Origin: Alphaproteobacteria bacterium
GTDB taxonomy: Bacteria > Pseudomonadota > Alphaproteobacteria > Caulobacterales > Caulobacteraceae
Assembly: GCA_028869395.1 (NCBI GenBank)
Contig: JAGWSE010000267.1
Coordinates: 1 to 6,029, forward strand
DNA: 6,029 bases
Reading direction: 5' to 3'
Within the stretch, counting starts at the first letter, position 1. Each line of letters opens with the position of its first letter. Made by a program: the position numbers and the translations under genes. This document shows positions 1 through 4,857 of this stretch, piece by piece. The notes under the pieces are model-generated. The model saw nothing but the letters and a program-made list of their open reading frames with translations, was not told where the DNA came from and did no database searches.

Positions 1-176
1 GCGGCGGCCAGCAGCGCCGCGCCCGCCCCGCAGCCGGCGTCGAGCACCCGCTCGCCCGGCCCCGCGTCGCAGGCGGCGGCCAGCAGGGCCGCGTCGAGCC
101 CCGCCCGGTAGCCGCGCGCGGGCTGACGCAGCCGCACGCGGCCGTCCAGCATGGCGTCTTCAGTGACCTCGTCCAT
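1..176 (-). CDS. TrmN6-like SAM-dependent methyltransferase, N-terminal part only
   Basis: The frame starts with ATG at 176 and runs off the left edge, giving 58 complete codons. The N-terminus reads TEDAMLDGRVRLRQPARGYR, a pattern typical of alphaproteobacterial proteins annotated as tRNA1(Val) (adenine-37-N6)-methyltransferase. It is followed by SAM-binding motif I, VLDAGCGAGA, at residues 44-53. Family members methylate adenine bases in tRNA in the cytoplasm. The catalytic NPPY-type motif would lie outside the window, so substrate and activity cannot be judged. The ribosome-binding site is weak (only a loose AGGGC upstream), but the conserved TEDA...GGR/DGR opening supports this start. The gene is transcribed away from the prenyl synthase across a shared 127-bp region. 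Family assignment is good; tRNA specificity is inferred. Confidence 0.8.
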   Translation of the reverse strand, partial: MDEVTEDAMLDGRVRLRQPARGYRAGLDAALLAAACDAGPGERVLDAGCGAGAALLAA

Positions 177-222
177 CGGCGGCGCCCTGATGTAGGTTGG
201 CGCGTTTCATCGCGCGGGTCGC

Positions 223-251
223 TTGACCGTGGCCTAGCGCGTCACCATTGT
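223..251 (+). promoter_or_regulatory. Candidate sigma-70 promoter for the prenyl synthase
   Basis: TTGACC at 223-228 is a good -35 element. It is followed after 17 bases by CATTGT at 246-251, a poor -10 (three of six matches to TATAAT). Transcription would start near 258 and leave a leader of about 46 bases before the GTG at 304. The -35 and spacing are convincing; the -10 is not. Confidence 0.35.
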
Positions 252-260
252 CCGCCGCAA
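231..260 (-). promoter_or_regulatory. Candidate promoter for the methyltransferase
   Basis: Read on the minus strand, TTGCGG (260-255) is followed by GCTAGGCC (238-231). The latter partly matches the Caulobacter-type -10 consensus GCTANAWC. The spacing is 16 bases between the elements as written. It lies face to face with, and overlaps, the candidate plus-strand promoter at 223-251. Both assignments are by eye and weak. Confidence 0.25.
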
Positions 261-303
261 CGGCCAGGGCCCGCCCCAAGCCCGCCGCAGCCAGGAGTCC
301 GTC

Positions 304-1314
304 GTGGAAGCCGCTCGTACGGCCGTCGTCGAAAAGCCGCCGTCGCTCGATGCGCTCCTGGCGCTGGCGCACGCCGATATGGCCGCGGTCGATGCGCTGA
401 TCCGCAAGCACATGGACAGCCCCGTGCCGGTGATCCCGGCGCTGGCCGACCACCTGATCGCGGGCTCGGCCAAGCGGCTGCGGCCGCTGCTGACGATCTC
501 GGCGGCGCGGCTCGCCGGCGCGCGGGACGACGCCTGCCTGAAGCTGGCCGCCGCCGTGGAGTTCATCCACACCGCCACCCTGCTGCACGACGACGTGGTG
601 GATTCCTCGCAGTTGCGCCGCGGGCGCGTGGCCGCGCACCTGATCTGGGGCGCTCCCTCCTCCGTGCTGGTGGGCGACTTCCTGTTCGCCCGCGCCTTCG
701 AGCTGATGGTGGGCGCAGGCTCCATGCCGGCGCTGGAGATCCTGGCCCGCGCCAGCCGGGTGATCGCCGAGGGCGAGGTGCTGCAGCTCACCCGCGCACA
801 CGACATGGACCTGACGCAGGAGGTCTATCTGGAGATCATCCGCGCCAAGACCGCCGAGCTGTTCGCCGCGGCGGCGGAAAGCGGCGCGGTCTCGGCCGGC
901 GCGGCGCCCGAGCGCTGCCGGGCGCTGCGGCAGTTCGGGCAGGACCTGGGGATCGCGTTCCAGCTGGTCGACGACGCCCTCGACTATTCCGGCGCGAGCG
1001 GCGAGCTCGGCAAGAACCCGGGCGACGATTTCCGCGAAGGCAAGGCGACGCTGCCCCTGCTGCTGTCCATGGCGCGCACCGGCGCGAAGGAGCGCGAATT
1101 CTGGACCCGCACCATCGACCGGCGCGAGCAGGCCGAGGGCGATTTCGAGCGGGTGCGCGAGCTGATGCGGCAGACCGGCGCCCTGGAGGCCACCCTGGAC
1201 CTCGCCGCCAGCTACGCCCAGAGCGCCAAGGCGGCGCTGGCCGACTTCGGGGCGAACCCCTGGCGACCGGCCCTTGAGGACCTCGCCGATTTCGCGGTGA
1301 TGAGAAGGGCATAG
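304..1314 (+). CDS. ispB: Long-chain polyprenyl diphosphate synthase (ubiquinone side chain)
   Basis: This 336-residue trans-prenyltransferase condenses isopentenyl diphosphate units onto an allylic primer to make the polyprenyl tail of ubiquinone. The first aspartate-rich motif is DDVVD at residues 96-100 and the second is DDALD at 223-227. The IPP-binding KRLRP is at 57-61, and a family-typical GDDFREGKATLPLL lies at 240-253. The fifth residue before the first motif is Ala91; a small residue there usually means a long product. Alphaproteobacteria mostly make ubiquinone-10, so decaprenyl is as likely as the octaprenyl product implied by the symbol; chain length cannot be read exactly. The GTG at 304 is chosen because AGGAG at 293-297 sits six bases upstream. 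The gene diverges from the methyltransferase and converges on fumC with a 7-bp gap. No frameshift or missing motif was seen. Confidence 0.93.
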   Translation: MEAARTAVVEKPPSLDALLALAHADMAAVDALIRKHMDSPVPVIPALADHLIAGSAKRLRPLLTISAARLAGARDDACLKLAAAVEFIHTATLLHDDVVDSSQLRRGRVAAHLIWGAPSSVLVGDFLFARAFELMVGAGSMPALEILARASRVIAEGEVLQLTRAHDMDLTQEVYLEIIRAKTAELFAAAAESGAVSAGAAPERCRALRQFGQDLGIAFQLVDDALDYSGASGELGKNPGDDFREGKATLPLLLSMARTGAKEREFWTRTIDRREQAEGDFERVRELMRQTGALEATLDLAASYAQSAKAALADFGANPWRPALEDLADFAVMRRA

Positions 1315-1321
1315 AAGCCGC

Positions 1322-2725
1322 TCACCCCGGGTGGATCATGTCCTCGGGGCGGACCCAGGCGTCGAACTGCTCGTTCGTCACATAGCCGCCGCCGACGGCT
1401 TCGTCGCGCAGCGTCGTGCCGTTCTTGTGGGCCGCCTTGGCGATGGCGGCGGCCTTGTCGTATCCGATGTGCTCCTTCAGCGAGGTGACCAGCATCAGCG
1501 AGCGCTCGAGGTTGGCCTTGATGTTGTCCTCGCGGGCCTGGATGCCGGCGACCATGTTGTCGGTGAAGGAGATCGCCGCGTCGGACAGCAGCCGGCAGGT
1601 CTGCAGGAAGTTGTAGGCCATCACCGGATTGAAGACGTTGAGCTCGAAGTGGCCCTGGGAGCCGGCGATCGTCATGGTCGTCTCGTTGCCCATGATCTGT
1701 GTGCAGACCATGGTCAGCGCCTCGGCCTGGGTGGGGTTGACCTTGCCCGGCATGATCGAGGAGCCCGGCTCGTTCTCCGGCAGGGCCAGTTCGCCGAGGC
1801 CGGCGCGGGGGCCGGACCCCAGGAAACGGATGTCGTTGCCGATCTTGAAGAGGGCCGACGCTGCGCTGGTCAGGGCGCCGTGGCTGAACACCATGGCGTC
1901 GTGGGCGGCCAGCGCCTCGAACTTGTTGGGGGCGGTGACGAACGGCAGGCGGGTGACGGCCGCGATCCGCTCTGCGACCTTCTCGGCGAAGCCCACGGGC
2001 GCGGTGAGGCCGGTGCCAACGGCGGTGCCGCCCTGGGCGAGCTCGTAGAGGCCGTAGAGGGTCTCCTTGATGCGCCGCACCGACATGGCGACCTGGTGGG
2101 CGTAGCCGGAGAACTCCTGGCCGAGCGTCAGCGGCGTGGCGTCCTGGGTGTGGGTGCGGCCGATCTTGATGATGTGGGCGAAAGCGTCGGACTTCACCTT
2201 CAGCGCCGCATGCAGGTGCTCGAGCGCCGGCATGACCCGGCGCGAGACCTCCTCGGCGCAGGCGATGTGCATGGCCGTCGGATAGGTGTCGTTCGACGAC
2301 TGGCTCATGTTGACGTGGTCGTTGGGGTGGATCGGCGTCTTGGAGCCCATCTCGCCACCCATCATCTCGATGGCGCGGTTCGAGATGACCTCGTTGGCGT
2401 TCATGTTGGACTGGGTGCCCGAGCCGGTCTGCCAGACGACCAGGGGGAAGTGGTCGTCGAGCTTGCCCTCGATCACCTCCTGGGCGGCGGCCACGATGTA
2501 CTTGCCGAGCTCGGGATCGAGCTTGCCGAGCGCCATGTTCGCTTCGGCCGCGGCGCGCTTGACGACGCCCAGCGCGCGGATCACGGGAAGCGGCTGCTTC
2601 TCCCAGCCGATCTTGAAATTCTGCAAGGAGCGCTGGGTCTGGGCGCCCCAGTACCGGTCGGCGGCGACCTCGATCGGCCCGAAGGTGTCGGTCTCGGTCC
2701 TGGTCTTGGGCGAAGTCGCGGCCAT
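1322..2725 (-). CDS. fumC: Fumarate hydratase class II (fumarase C)
   Basis: Class II fumarase is the oxygen-stable, iron-free homotetramer that interconverts fumarate and L-malate in the TCA cycle. The 467-residue length is normal for the family. The superfamily signature GSSIMPGKVN is at residues 321-330 and contains the catalytic serine of the mobile loop. The substrate-binding segment GSGTQSNMNANEV is at 101-113, HPNDHVNMSQSSND at 133-146, and GRTHTQDATPLTLGQE at 189-204 with catalytic His192. All of these distinguish it from class I iron-sulfur fumarases, and the GSGTQSNMN and HPNDHVN forms favour fumarase over aspartase or argininosuccinate lyase. The ATG at 2725 is supported by GGAGG (2735-2731) five bases upstream. 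The gene diverges from the ybjQ operon. A long open antisense frame across it is a GC-composition artefact. Confidence 0.98.
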   Translation of the reverse strand: MAATSPKTRTETDTFGPIEVAADRYWGAQTQRSLQNFKIGWEKQPLPVIRALGVVKRAAAEANMALGKLDPELGKYIVAAAQEVIEGKLDDHFPLVVWQTGSGTQSNMNANEVISNRAIEMMGGEMGSKTPIHPNDHVNMSQSSNDTYPTAMHIACAEEVSRRVMPALEHLHAALKVKSDAFAHIIKIGRTHTQDATPLTLGQEFSGYAHQVAMSVRRIKETLYGLYELAQGGTAVGTGLTAPVGFAEKVAERIAAVTRLPFVTAPNKFEALAAHDAMVFSHGALTSAASALFKIGNDIRFLGSGPRAGLGELALPENEPGSSIMPGKVNPTQAEALTMVCTQIMGNETTMTIAGSQGHFELNVFNPVMAYNFLQTCRLLSDAAISFTDNMVAGIQAREDNIKANLERSLMLVTSLKEHIGYDKAAAIAKAAHKNGTTLRDEAVGGGYVTNEQFDAWVRPEDMIHPG

Positions 2726-2803
2726 CGGGTCCTCCGGATCAATCGGCTGGCGGGCGGTCTAACGGGCGATGTATGGATGGTCCAGACCGGAGGGGCCGCC
2801 GAG
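2726..2803. promoter_or_regulatory. Divergent fumC / ybjQ-family intergenic region
   Basis: These 78 bp must carry the start signals of both fumC and the plus-strand operon unless the operon is read from further away. On the minus strand GTTAGACC (2764-2757 region) partly resembles the Caulobacter -10 GCTANAWC, but no good -35 was found. On the plus strand no convincing hexamer pair is visible. Six-base inverted arms CGGTCT (2755-2760) and AGACCG (2784-2789) are separated by 23 bases; they could be half-sites or a weak leader stem. The functional call rests mainly on gene layout. Confidence 0.35.
2789..2795 (+). promoter_or_regulatory. Ribosome-binding site that fixes the YbjQ-family start
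   Basis: GGAGGGG lies eight bases before the ATG at 2804. It decides between that ATG and an in-frame ATG at 2777, which would add nine residues (MVQTGGAAE) and has no comparable site. The conserved part of the family also begins right after the ATG at 2804. Confidence 0.75.
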
Positions 2804-3124
2804 ATGATCGTGACCACCACCAACGACGTCGCGGGCTTCCTCGTGACCAAGCACCTGGGCGTGGTGCGCGGCATCACCGTCCGCTCGCGCAGCGCTCTGG
2901 GCAACATCGGCGGCGCGATCCAGTCCATCTTCGGCGGCAACATCACGATCTATACCGACCTTGCCGAGCGCGCCCGGCAGGAGGCCTACGACATGCTGGT
3001 GCAGCACGCCGAGGCGGCCGGCGCCGACGCCGTGGTGGGCATGCGCTACGACGCCAACGAGATCATGGACGGCATCACCGAGGTGATCGCCTACGGGACC
3101 GCGGTGAAGCTGCAGCGGGCCTAG
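2804..3124 (+). CDS. YbjQ family protein (DUF74 / heavy-metal-binding domain)
   Basis: This 106-residue protein belongs to the YbjQ/UPF0145 family, small soluble proteins that form ring-like pentamers. Names citing heavy-metal binding rest on limited evidence, and the biological role is not established. Family hallmarks are LGVVRGITVRSRS at residues 18-30, GNIGGAIQSIFGGNI at 33-47, the helix ERARQEAYDMLVQHA at 55-69, and GADAVVGMRYD at 73-83 followed by the C-terminal strand AYGTAVKLQ. It has no cysteine, so metal binding through thiols can be excluded. No signal peptide or membrane segment is present. It is the first gene of a tight plus-strand operon, and the G of its TAG stop is the first base of the next gene's GTG. 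Family assignment is secure; function is unknown. Confidence 0.9.
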   Translation: MIVTTTNDVAGFLVTKHLGVVRGITVRSRSALGNIGGAIQSIFGGNITIYTDLAERARQEAYDMLVQHAEAAGADAVVGMRYDANEIMDGITEVIAYGTAVKLQRA

Positions 3125-3516
3125 TGGCGGAGGCGTCGAACACCCAGGGCTGGACCCAGCACGGCAAGGTGCGCGCCCGCGAGGGCGAAGGGCTGCTGGA
3201 GCTGGAGGTCGACGGCCTGACCACCCAGGCCAAGTACTACAAGCCGCTGATCTACGAATTCTTCCGCAAGGCCTGGCGCGGCTCACGGCCGGGCTGGGGC
3301 GACTTCGCCGTCGAGATCCGCATGGATTACCTGGGCGAGCCGCCGTGGCTGGACCTCGACAACCTGGCCAAGGCGATCCTCGACGCCATCAAGGGCTACG
3401 CCTTCCACGACGACGCCCAGGTGGCGCGCCTGCTGGTGGAGCGGACGGCGGCCGAACGGGAGCGTATCGTGGTCAGTGTCCGCAATCTGGCGGACCGGCC
3501 CAAGAGCGCGCCATGA
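3124..3516 (+). CDS. RusA-type Holliday-junction resolvase homologue
   Basis: RusA enzymes are small dimeric, Mg2+-dependent endonucleases that cut four-way DNA junctions; E. coli RusA comes from a cryptic prophage. This 130-residue protein carries the family core LDLDNLAKAILDAIKG at residues 76-91 and FHDDAQV at 94-100. As I recall the E. coli protein, its essential Asp70, Asp72, Lys76 and Asp91 correspond to Asp77, Asp79, Lys83 and Asp97 here, with the first three at identical spacing and the last one residue closer. The N-terminal third is unlike E. coli RusA: the usual PPSxNxxYR segment is missing, and TTQAKYYKPLIYEFF stands at 33-47. The GTG at 3124 shares one base with the upstream stop (TAGTG) and has no strong ribosome-binding site, so translation is probably coupled. 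The next gene overlaps it by ATGA. Nuclease activity is inferred, not shown. Confidence 0.82.
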   Translation: MAEASNTQGWTQHGKVRAREGEGLLELEVDGLTTQAKYYKPLIYEFFRKAWRGSRPGWGDFAVEIRMDYLGEPPWLDLDNLAKAILDAIKGYAFHDDAQVARLLVERTAAERERIVVSVRNLADRPKSAP

Positions 3517-3704
3517 TCGCCATCCTGGAGACCAACGACCACGTGCGGCTGAACTACCTGCAGACCGTGCTGGCGGACGCCGGCCTGCACCCCTTCATCT
3601 TCGAAGGCGTGGCGCCCTACCCCGGCGCGCAGCCGCGCCGGCTGATGGTCCCCGAGAGCGAGGCCGACCAGGCGCGGCGTGTGATGCGGGAGCTCGACGC
3701 GTAG
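3513..3704 (+). CDS. DUF2007 domain protein (putative signal-transducing protein family)
   Basis: This 63-residue protein is a single DUF2007 domain. It opens with a beta strand, MIAILETNDH, then the helix RLNYLQTVLADAG at residues 12-24, the strand HPFIFE at 26-31, a short PYPG turn at 35-38, and RRLMVPESEADQARRVM at 42-58. The family is described as putative signal-transducing proteins with a fold resembling PII-like domains; no ligand or reaction is established, and no catalytic residue is evident. The start is fixed by the ATGA overlap (3513-3516) with the RusA-type gene, so the two are almost certainly co-translated. The TAG stop lies inside the left arm of an inverted repeat. In many alphaproteobacteria a DUF2007 gene sits beside the TrmN6-like methyltransferase; here it is about 3.3 kb away from one. 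Confidence 0.85.
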   Translation: MIAILETNDHVRLNYLQTVLADAGLHPFIFEGVAPYPGAQPRRLMVPESEADQARRVMRELDA

Positions 3705-3749
3705 GGCCGGTTCGATCGGGCGGAAGGCCGGCTCCCGCCCCTACGCGTC
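3696..3749. terminator. Bidirectional terminator-like inverted repeat between convergent genes
   Basis: GACGCGTAGGG at 3696-3706 is the exact reverse complement of CCCTACGCGTC at 3739-3749, an 11-bp perfect stem. Inside it, GGGCGG (3718-3723) can pair with CCGCCC (3735-3740), which competes for part of the right arm. GGGCCGG (3704-3710) can also pair with CCGGCTC (3728-3734) through one G-U pair. The left arm contains the DUF2007 stop codon and the right arm ends in the flavoprotein's stop. There is no T-run on either side, so intrinsic termination would be imperfect. The position between converging genes supports a bidirectional terminator role. Confidence 0.6.
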
Positions 3750-4752
3750 AGGCGGGCGCCATCGCCCGCTTGGACACCATGCCGGCCAGGCGGCCGGTGA
3801 TGACCTCCTCGGCCTGCCGCGAGATGTGCTGCACGAGCTCGGCGCAGGTCGGGATGTCGTGGATCAGGCCCTGGCTCTGGCCGACGGTCCAGATGCCGCC
3901 GTCGGTGTCGCCGGCGCCCAGCACGTTGGCGCGGCCGCGAACGCCGGCCACCAGGTGGCGGACGTCCTCGATGGTCTTGGTCGGGTCCTGCTGGATCTTG
4001 ACCACTTCCTCGGAGACCGCGTTGCGGGCCACGCGCGAGGTGTTGCGGAGCGTGCGGTTGGTGAGCAGGGTGTCGCGCTCGGTGTTCTCGACGATCTTCT
4101 GCTTCACGTTCTCGTGGATGTCGCACTCCTTCGTGGCCATGAAGCGGGTGCCCATGTTGACGCCGTCGGCGCCCAGCGCCAGCGCGGCGGCCAGGCTGCG
4201 GCCGTCGGCCATGCCGCCCGAGGCGATCACCGGAACGGGCGCCACGGCGTCGACCGTCGCCGGCAGCAGGACGATCAGGCCCACGTCGTCCTCGCCCGGG
4301 TGGCCGGCGCATTCGAAGCCGTCGATGGAGATCACGTCGACGCCGTACTTCACCGCCGAGACAGAGTGGCGGACGGAGGTGCACTTGTGGATCACCTTAA
4401 CGCCGGCCGCCTTGAACGCCGGGATGTGGTCCACGGGCGCGCGGCCCGCGGTCTCCACGATCTTGATCCCGCTCTCGATGATTGCTTCACGGTACTCGTC
4501 GTAGGGGATCGGGTTGAGCGACGGCAGCAGGGTGAGGTTCACCCCGAACGGCTTGTCGGTAAGGTCGCGACAGCGCTTGATCTCCTTGAAGAGCTCCTCG
4601 GCCGACGCCGAATGGTGGGCGGTGATGAAGCCCAGCGCGCCGGCGTTGGCGACGGCGGCCACCAGCGGCGCATAGCCCACGCCGGTCATGCCCCCCATGA
4701 CGATCGGGGTCTCGACGCCGAACATCTCGGTGATGCGGGTCTTCAGGGCCAT
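3748..4752 (-). CDS. Nitronate monooxygenase-family FMN flavoprotein, probably NADH:quinone reductase type
   Basis: This 334-residue TIM-barrel FMN protein is usually annotated as nitronate monooxygenase or 2-nitropropane dioxygenase. It has the N-terminal PIVMGGMTGVGYAPLVAAVA at residues 16-35, AGALGFITAHH at 37-47, DGFECAGHPGEDD at 144-156 with His151, and the FMN-phosphate segment VPVIASGGMADGRSLAAALA at 173-192 followed by GADGVNMGTRFMAT at 194-207. The FECAGHPGEDD form matches my memory of Pseudomonas PA1024, which was shown to be an NADH:quinone reductase rather than a nitronate oxidase; classical class I enzymes show a GGHxG form instead. The frame is open 20 codons further upstream, but ATG 4752 is chosen because GGAGG lies six bases before it and the conserved region starts there. 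The gene follows accA but has its own candidate operator. Family is certain; substrate is inferred. Confidence 0.9.
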   Translation of the reverse strand: MALKTRITEMFGVETPIVMGGMTGVGYAPLVAAVANAGALGFITAHHSASAEELFKEIKRCRDLTDKPFGVNLTLLPSLNPIPYDEYREAIIESGIKIVETAGRAPVDHIPAFKAAGVKVIHKCTSVRHSVSAVKYGVDVISIDGFECAGHPGEDDVGLIVLLPATVDAVAPVPVIASGGMADGRSLAAALALGADGVNMGTRFMATKECDIHENVKQKIVENTERDTLLTNRTLRNTSRVARNAVSEEVVKIQQDPTKTIEDVRHLVAGVRGRANVLGAGDTDGGIWTVGQSQGLIHDIPTCAELVQHISRQAEEVITGRLAGMVSKRAMAPA

Positions 4753-4758
4753 CGGCGT

Positions 4759-4763
4759 CCTCC
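4759..4763 (-). promoter_or_regulatory. Ribosome-binding site that fixes the flavoprotein start
   Basis: GGAGG on the minus strand lies six bases before the ATG at 4752. It rules out the longer frame beginning at 4812, whose 20 extra residues would be encoded across the palindrome at 4761-4778. The site overlaps the first three bases of that palindrome, so a bound regulator or a folded leader would also hide it from ribosomes. Confidence 0.8.
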
Positions 4764-4778
4764 AAACGCTTGTTTGGA
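4761..4778. promoter_or_regulatory. Palindromic operator candidate CAAAC-N4-GTTTG
   Basis: TCCAAAC at 4761-4767 and GTTTGGA at 4772-4778 form perfect 7-base inverted arms around GCTT. The core fits the (C/G)AAAC-N(2-4)-GTTT(C/G) pattern described for PsrA and related TetR-family regulators of fatty-acid and acyl-CoA metabolism. It lies 9-26 bases before the flavoprotein start and stands out as AT-richer than its surroundings. A weak upstream promoter (TTGCGT, 17 bases, TTCAAC on the minus strand) would place it at or just after the transcription start. No regulator gene is in the window, so the binding protein is unknown. Confidence 0.55.
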
Positions 4779-4826
4779 CGCCAGTTGAAACCGCAGACGC
4801 TGCGTCACGCAAGGGGCGCGAACCGA

Positions 4827-4853
4827 ATCCTTCTCCCGCAGGGGGAGAAGGGT
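4827..4853. terminator. CCTTCTCCC / GGGAGAAGG hairpin, terminator-like dispersed repeat
   Basis: CCTTCTCCC at 4829-4837 and GGGAGAAGG at 4843-4851 form a perfect 9-bp stem with the loop GCAGG; one wobble pair and one A-T pair extend it to 4827-4853. On the minus strand it begins five bases after the accA stop codon. Hairpins of this CCTTCTCCC type recur between genes in Caulobacter and other alphaproteobacteria, so it may be both a repeat copy and the accA terminator. The T-tract is poor (ATTCGG follows the stem on the minus strand). Confidence 0.65.
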
Positions 4854-4857
4854 CACC

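Noticed and set aside
160..806. Two minus-strand open frames across the prenyl synthase 5' half
   Set aside because: They lie opposite a gene with both aspartate-rich motifs and a good ribosome-binding site, and one of them would also overlap the methyltransferase start out of frame.
1331..2803. Plus-strand frame open for about 490 codons, antisense to fumC and continuous with the YbjQ-family gene
   Set aside because: The fumC frame on the other strand has every family motif, and the antisense translation is low-complexity and rich in G, V, A, R and D, as expected from high third-position GC. Only the part from ATG 2804 is a real gene.
3826..4788. Long plus-strand open frame antisense to the flavoprotein
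   Set aside because: It mirrors the real minus-strand gene; its translation is biased to H, D, R, G and V and has no recognisable domain or ribosome-binding site.
4753..4812. 20-residue N-terminal extension of the flavoprotein
   Set aside because: The extension has no ribosome-binding site and crosses the operator-like palindrome, while GGAGG correctly precedes the internal ATG at 4752.
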